In this document: positions 58,359 through 64,000 of the stretch, piece by piece | Numbering within the stretch: the stretch's first letter is position 1 | Layout of the letters: each line of letters opens with the position of its first letter | Source of the DNA: Platerodrilus igneus | Lineage: Eukaryota > Arthropoda > Insecta > Coleoptera > Lycidae | NCBI GenBank assembly: GCA_036346225.1 | Contig: JARFIW010000968.1 | Span: 434,001 to 498,000 of the forward strand | DNA: 64,000 nt | Direction of reading: 5' to 3' | Notes under the pieces: generated by a model | The model's input: only the letters and a program-made list of their open reading frames with translations | The model's database searches: none | Told to the model about the DNA's origin: nothing | Made by a program: the position numbers and the translations under genes

Positions 58359-59709
58359 GAAGTTTCCGGTCAGTTACTCCAGCACCACCGTTGAGAAGCC
58401 ATTATCTTGTGTAGTTCAAACAGGTATTATCGTGCCCCACGCTTGGGTCGACATATTGTTGTGAAGCTTACCTCGGCTGCTCCGCTCTTTCTCTATAAAT
58501 GCTTATGAAAAACTTTCCAAAAAGCTTACTTGAACCACAGAATCTCAATTCCACCTAACTGCCGCTATGCTGTAATTTAAAGGAAAATACTTCTCTACAA
58601 CCCTACAAAAAATAACGCAACTCACAAAATACATCACGTTTTATTTACACAAAATAAAATTAACAACTTCCAAAACTCTTTTCATTACATACAGTAATAT
58701 AACTTTGACTAGAAACAATTCAATTTCAAAAATGAGATTGTATTAAATATCTTTATCAAACATATATCCGACTAAAGTAAGTGGGCTATTCTTATAGCTG
58801 ACTTTATCTCTGGTCTTAATATGAGCTCATAGTAAAACTCTTTAAACCTGTGTGCAACATTATAGCACTGCAATAATAAAAGTCCCCTTTATTTTGTACA
58901 AAAAGCCTGGTTATCCTTACATTAGTTATAAACCTGTTTTCATTTACATATAAAGTCAATAAAATTTTTAGTTCATCAAAATTCATATAAATAATCACTC
59001 AAAATAATAAAAAAGTTAAAAGACCTCAAATAAACAGCATAGCAATGTTTTATAAAAATTCGTTACCTGGTAGCCATTAGCCTGCAAGCAGCTGCAATCC
59101 AGCCCTTGAAGGAGTTGCCGTCTTGAATGACTCATGGCTCTGAAACCGCTCTCCAAGTTGAAACAGCATTCTATTCGGCACGCTGCTATCCAGATCTCTC
59201 CAAATTTTAGATAGAAAGTGCATCCACACCTCCAAAATCTCTCATTGCCATTCCATTTTAAATCAACAAAACAATACTTGATGCAGTCACCATTAAAATT
59301 CCATTTAGGAACGCCTTTATACGCTCCAACATCCAAAATAGCAGTAGTTTGTACTTACACGCTTAATAAAAGTTTTGCTCTTAACTCTGTATTTTCTTTG
59401 AAATTTTAACTATTCCAAATCATTACCATAACACACCGACTTGTGTAATTACAATTAACAATACTTATTATAAAATCAGTAGGTAAGATTGACTACTTTA
59501 GTTAACTTCAATGGCGAGCGAAGAAGTAAGAGAGCTTCACCACAACGGTGTTTATATTGAGCTAAACGTACCCCCCTCCCGTTTTTAAGTTTTCGTACAA
59601 TTCCCCAACGGATAAACAAACATTCCCGGTATTCTGCCAACCGTCGGCTCCCTTCTTGAAACTCCAAGATAACGGCCACAAAATTCCACCTAAAACATCA
59701 ACAACTACA
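58353..59709 (-). mobile_element. Minus-strand LTR retroelement remnant with a tRNA-Lys-like primer site
   Basis: On the minus strand the segment 59709-58457 begins TGTAGTTG and ends CTTCACAACA (TG...CA form). It is followed within a few bases by GACCCAAGCGTGGGGCACGA (58433-58452), close to the site complementary to the 3' end of tRNA-Lys (GCCCAACGTGGGGC). The leftmost bases (58353-58362, TGTTGTGAAG) repeat the LTR end and touch a TA run, as a truncated 3' LTR would. The open frames inside (59016-59336, 59476-59679) do not resemble known proteins. The LTR assignment is inferred from these ends only. Confidence 0.4.
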
Positions 59710-60606
59710 CTCCATTAAGTTTAACGCATGCACACAGAGAATGTCGAGAAAATCGCTCCTAACCGTCCAACGGTCGGTGCATCGCCGAAAAACTAGCCTC
59801 AACGGATATTGATTTCTGCTAGATCACGCCTCACAACTGAAACGAACTTAGTTTCTCTTTCTTTCTCTACATATAATCATTTTCATCTCATTTTGTTATT
59901 ACGAACCCACTTTGATGTGCCCTCTCTAACTTTTAAAACGTCCAATTATATTTCTTAATTCCTTTCCATATTTTCGATCGATACAAACATCTTTCATCTT
60001 ACTCTAGCTAATAACTTCAGAACTGCACTTGTTTCCCTGTTTGTCACAAAGTCTAACTGCTATTCGACTTTTGCATCTCCCTCTTTTATGTGTTATACCT
60101 AAGTCCGTCCTTGTTTGTGATATCGATCAGTATCTGCCATTAACGTTTACTTACATTTGTAGAAATTATTAATTTTCTTTCTTGTCCATACCAAGCTCGT
60201 ATTCTTAATACTATCTTACGCTAAACGGGATTGAAATGTTTCTATATTATTAACAGATGCCTTTCAAATTATCGATCCTACCCTAAAGCAAATTATCAAA
60301 CCTTTTAAACCTTTGTACAGTATTTTATAATAATTAAACCGGCATTTTTATCCTGTACACAAACTATATTGCTTTTGTTGGTAGATGTTTAACCTTTGGC
60401 GTCTTACTCTATAAATATTATGATAGTTTTTTACAAATAAATGCAAAGCTGAAACTAACATCAAATTAACTCTGAATTCCTATCTTAAATTGAATAACCG
60501 TTACCTTAGATATCTAAAACAACTAATTAAATTTTTTATAGATGGTATCTACACACGCTAGCTTGACCTATGACCTATTTACCTTTATTAAACCTATAAA
60601 TTACAC

Positions 60607-60608
<2 letters not shown>
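59710..60608. other. Spacer, nothing recognised
   Basis: No exon, RNA gene or repeat recognised. Confidence 0.4.

Positions 60609-60609
<1 letters not shown>

Positions 60610-60650
<41 letters not shown>
60610..60650. repeat. (TA)n microsatellite
   Basis: A TA run that flanks the Penelope-like 3' end on its left. Confidence 0.9.
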
Positions 60651-60654
<4 letters not shown>

Positions 60655-60689
60655 TCACATGTGAGCTAAGTAATATCATGAGTAATAAT

Positions 60690-60735
60690 CTTTCATTTGA
60701 CGCGTTTCGGTAACACCATAATCTATAAATTTATC
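60690..60735 (-). ncRNA. Hammerhead-like motif at the 3' end of a Penelope-like element
   Basis: The minus strand reads TAGATTATGGT, GTT, ACCGAAACGCGTCAAATG. Helix II pairs GGT with ACC. GAAA is followed by self-complementary ACGCGT and C. The core is AGAUUA-like instead of CUGAUGA. The orientation agrees with the PLE frame at 61.4-61.9 kb, whose 3' end should be here. Confidence 0.45.
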
Positions 60736-60770
60736 TATAAATACTAAAACAATGTATTAACAGTTATTAG

Positions 60771-60773
<3 letters not shown>

Positions 60774-60812
<39 letters not shown>
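60774..60812. repeat. (TA)n microsatellite
   Basis: A TA run between the hammerhead-like site and the TGACGTCA inverted-repeat segment. Confidence 0.9.
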
Positions 60813-60814
<2 letters not shown>

Positions 60815-60824
60815 CTATTTACGT

Positions 60825-61230
60825 TAAATATGGGATGACGTCATAATTCAAATAAATCCTGCGTTGTCATGGTTAAGTTATTTTATGTGCATTTCCTGAT
60901 CATAGTAACCAGTTCTTGTACGCACGAATCCAAATGTTTAGGCATTATAAATGTTAAATACTCGAAACTTGCAATGTATAAAGTGTTTTAGTTTTGAAAT
61001 AAAGGTTTTATTTAGCAAATATAAAGTACAAACGATTTACTACAAAACTAAACAATGACAATAAAATGAAAAATATCAAAGTAATAGAAGTAAAAACTGT
61101 TGCAACATCGAACAGAACTGCAAACTGCTACACACTAAATCTTAATGTCATTAAACCTACGTTCATAGTTACGTTCACATTTTACAATCCCTAGTACTTT
61201 ATTACTATTTATGACGTCATCCCATATTTA
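60825..61230. mobile_element. Candidate MITE with perfect 20-bp inverted repeats
   Basis: TAAATATGGGATGACGTCAT at 60825-60844 and its exact reverse complement at 61211-61230 bound about 400 bp of non-coding sequence. Each repeat contains TGACGTCA, itself a palindrome and the consensus of a CRE site. It lies between the coding part and the 3' end of a PLE, so it may be an insertion or belong to that element's 3' region. Confidence 0.55.
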
Positions 61231-61429
61231 TCGTGAAGTTTCGCTTCAATAAATAGTATGATTAACAATATCATAATTGGCTGTGTAAGCTAATATTTAA
61301 TCACTTCACAACATTGCATATTCAAATGTGTGGGGATTTTTAATAGTCCAAATAGTATTATGGTAGAATATTTTTGTTAAAGTTCAGATTCATCTTTTAC
61401 AAATTAAATTATGGTAAAATATTCATAGA

Positions 61430-61865
61430 TTCATCTTGGTTAGTTTTGAATTTATGGTATTTGGGTATTTATATATGTGTAAAGTTTCCATTACGGTTCT
61501 CTTGTTGTCGTTGTCTCCAGTGTTTAAAATATCTACATTATTAAAATCAGATTGGTGTAGGTTGTCAATTGCATGACAAGCAAGAGCACTAGTTTTTTTA
61601 TTATTAGTTTTTATGGTATATTTGTGCTCATACATTCGTTTGCGAAGGTATTGTTTACTATTTATTACCTATGTATACCCCAGGACATCCTGTGCAGTTA
61701 ATTTCATAAATTGTGCGTGTCTTCTTGTTATGTTCGATGGGTGGAAATAGTTTGGTGAAAGAATCTTTAAATGGGTAGTTTGGTTTGAAACGATTTTCTT
61801 GCATTAAAAGTTTTGATCCTCAAATTAAATGCGTTGTGAATTAGTAGAAAATAAAAAAACTACTT
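61430..61865 (-). pseudogene. Penelope-like element GIY-YIG endonuclease domain, one frameshift
   Basis: The minus strand reads RFKPNYPFKDSFTKLFPPIE, then TRTIYEINCTGCPGVYIGN (the GIY-YIG core as IYEI...VYIG with Cys-x-x-Cys). After a frameshift near 61650 come QYLRKRMYEHKYTIKTNNKK (the conserved Arg and Tyr/His), SALACHAIDNLHQSDFNN, KRTVMETLHIYKYPNTINSK and a stop. This is the endonuclease at the C-terminus of PLE proteins. The reverse transcriptase upstream (right) is not found. The C-terminal segment aligns with the 41.1-kb remnant (ILEMIQIQRDHNTVNSK), so the two belong to one lineage. Confidence 0.82.
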
Positions 61866-64000
61866 CACCATCACACCCACGCATAAATTATATTCCGTAC
61901 AGGATATTTAACGTCCCTATTTCTAGAATTTATCACCAAAAATCGCAAACCGAAAGGCTCAATTTATGTACAAGGTTTATGCATTTCTATTAAATTTTCT
62001 CAAGCCACCACATTTGTAAATGACAGTCGGATAAAAATATCTAAACAGATGATCAAGTTAGACGTAAACGCGATTAATGGAGACGGTAAACGATAAAAAC
62101 CGAAGTTAAATAAAAGAGTCGTGTATGATACGTGTAGCTTCTAATAAAAATCAAACTAAAAATATTGAGCTAGAATACTAAAGTTTGAAATAAGCAAACG
62201 CGACAACTCACATAGCAGAGAGTAGAGAATTGCAACTCATTAAAATACTAAAGGAATTTTACTCTGCAACAAGGAACGCCACTCAATTTGCTAAGATTGA
62301 TGTGTGTAAAAGATAACATCAGTTCTTGAGTATTTGTTTTACCTGAACTCTTCTTATGCTAATATAATGACATACCTTATCTTACAACTTGGGAATGTGT
62401 TACGAGCTATATTGACTCGTTACCTGAACTATATTTATTCTACTAAGGAGACGTAGGAGTATATGATACATTAGCTAGCTTTTATGACAGAGAGAGTGGG
62501 TTTTATAGCAACTGGAAATACTTTCGGAGTATAGACACTTCAACACTTTTACTTAGATGAACCTGTAAACATCCTTAAGCTTTCTGTCTAATAAGAAGCT
62601 GCTGAGCAACAACACACTTGATTTTAGTCTCGCTAGACGATAGATGTTCTAGAAGACGATTTAAGTGGTTTTTTCTCTGCAATAAAGTTGTTAAAGCCTT
62701 GTGTATGCTTCTTTCTCATGTTCTAATTTAAAATAAACAGAAATAATAAGAAAACTTCAAGTCACATACATAACCTATATTATCCAAATATGAATATCAC
62801 AGCATTTAACAAACACAACAAAACAAATAAACTACCTTCATCCCTAATCGGTTAGATATGTGTGTATTTAGAAAAAAAAACACTTTAAATTTATTCAATT
62901 ATAAGTATCCAAAAAATTAACTGGTACAAATAAATTTATGTAAATGCAATTGTGGCGTTTCCCTAAATTAAAATTTTCTGCTTAGAGTACTCTTTTAACT
63001 AAGCGTGCACCAACGTAAAGATCCCCCAATACAAATAAATGTTATATAATCAGTTCTAAAATATACACCATCGTGAATTATGTAGCAGGTGGAAAGCAAA
63101 AATTTAATGACTTGTAGCTTGCGGAGTTTGTACAAGGCTCAAGCGACTTTATTATGCAGGACAAAACGGAGTTGTAAGTAATCCACTACTCCAACTGGTG
63201 TTGAACGGAAGCTTCCACCACAGAAACAGCTTTTACATGTAACAGCAATTTTTCCAAATCCACAATTTACGTTGGCGTTTTTACCCGCACACCGATGGTT
63301 CCTTGTCAATCGAACAACTGAGTTAAAAAGCTTGAATGAATGAATGATTTGCTCCATGTATTATGATCTATCTGTATTTATAAGTTATAATCTTAAAGCC
63401 GAGGTCAAGAGTATCTCGGTGTGTAAAAGCGGTTAATATGTATTTCCAATTTTCCATCTAATACTGACAGCTGTGTCATATGTCGGTCACTACGCCTTAA
63501 ATTTTATGCCGTTTTATGGGTTTCTGTCTGTTGAAGTAATTTATAATGATTTCGGTTTCCTTCAATTCGTGTGAATGTTTACGAATACACTTTCTTGGCT
63601 AGTAATTTGGTGAAATATGTCTGTACCTTTCTAATTTAATATGCTTAATATGAAGTCATAATTGCTCGTTGTAAAAAGAATCTAGTAGGTATATTACAAT
63701 TAATGTCTTATTTTAAAATTATAATGAAATAGTCATATTATTAAATGTATATCGACCAAGCTTCTATAAGGTTTTCAAAGTATTGCACTAAAGATCATTT
63801 AGCTAACTTAAACTAACAACTGTTTTTCTATTTACGAATGTTTGCTTAATTGGGCATTAGCGATACAAAACCTTTAACCAAATAGTCGTTATGAATGCGA
63901 GAAGTTACCCTAACCCTTCTTAAAATCTATGCAATGCAAGTCGCAACATCACCCAACTAGTAGTTGCAACTTTGCAAGCGCTTATGCTCATATTCGAAGT
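61866..64000. other. Right end, nothing recognised
   Basis: No further neprilysin exon, RNA gene or transposase identified. A 72-codon minus-strand frame at 63139-63357 is Cys-rich (CKSCFCGG) but resembles no family I know and is not claimed as a gene. Confidence 0.4.

Noticed and set aside
63139..63357. 72-codon Cys-rich frame near the right edge
   Set aside because: CKSCFCGG suggests metal binding at first sight, but there is no full motif or family match.

Overview
The window looks like nuclear DNA of an insect. It is very AT-rich, has long (TA)n tracts, spliceosomal introns of very different size (47 bp and about 32 kb), and a dense layer of decayed transposable elements of kinds common in arthropods. 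A beetle or a related order is possible, but the sequence alone does not settle it. All translations, joins and repeat alignments here were made by eye.

The only convincing host genes are two M13 (neprilysin-family) zinc metallopeptidase genes in tandem on the + strand. The first shows its last three coding exons: 5730-5898, 5946-6196 with the HEITH zinc site, and 9913-10251 with ENIAD and the C-terminal Cys-x-x-Trp. Its earlier exons are not in the window. The second begins with a membrane-anchor exon (23789-23923) and continues, after an intron of 32,226 bp, with the first ectodomain exon (56150-56636). The catalytic exons of this copy should lie beyond the right edge.

Everything else I recognise is mobile DNA. 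From left to right: a Tc1/mariner-type element with 285-bp inverted repeats (2535-4200); tRNA-derived SINE copies (4.26, 8.7-9.07 and 9.5-9.87 kb); a minus-strand Ty3-like gag remnant (7.7-8.55 kb); a 395-bp MITE-like hairpin element (9104-9498); LTR-like sequence (10.56-13.43 kb); a Penelope-like (PLE) remnant (16.57-17.40 kb); LINE 3' ends (17.5 and 22.0-22.6 kb); an inverted-repeat element (19.34-21.69 kb); a 5.65-kb element with 430-bp inverted repeats that holds a hAT fossil (24364-30016); a Tc1/mariner-type transposase split by a 455-bp tandem repeat (31.1-34.2 kb); a 600-bp palindrome (35.4-36.0 kb); an LTR retrotransposon with gag but almost no pol (36.1-40.85 kb); a PLE fold-back (40.89-41.55 kb); a Crypton-like tyrosine-recombinase element (42.5-45.5 kb); a hAT transposase pseudogene (46.96-48.88 kb); a LINE reverse-transcriptase pseudogene with a tandem 3' tail (49.65-52.04 kb); a second hAT broken by a nested Crypton-like element (52.85-55.34 kb); a mariner fossil (57.07-57.72 kb); a minus-strand LTR (58.35-59.71 kb); and a PLE GIY-YIG remnant (60.7-61.9 kb).

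Two themes deserve follow-up. First, the Crypton-like elements end in unusual hairpins, and one has produced a MITE-like derivative found at 9.1 kb inside the other peptidase gene. Second, several PLE-associated sites resemble hammerhead ribozymes whose GAAA is followed by a short self-complementary sequence (ACGCGT, ACATGT, AGCT or ACGT), the layout expected of ribozymes that work as dimers.
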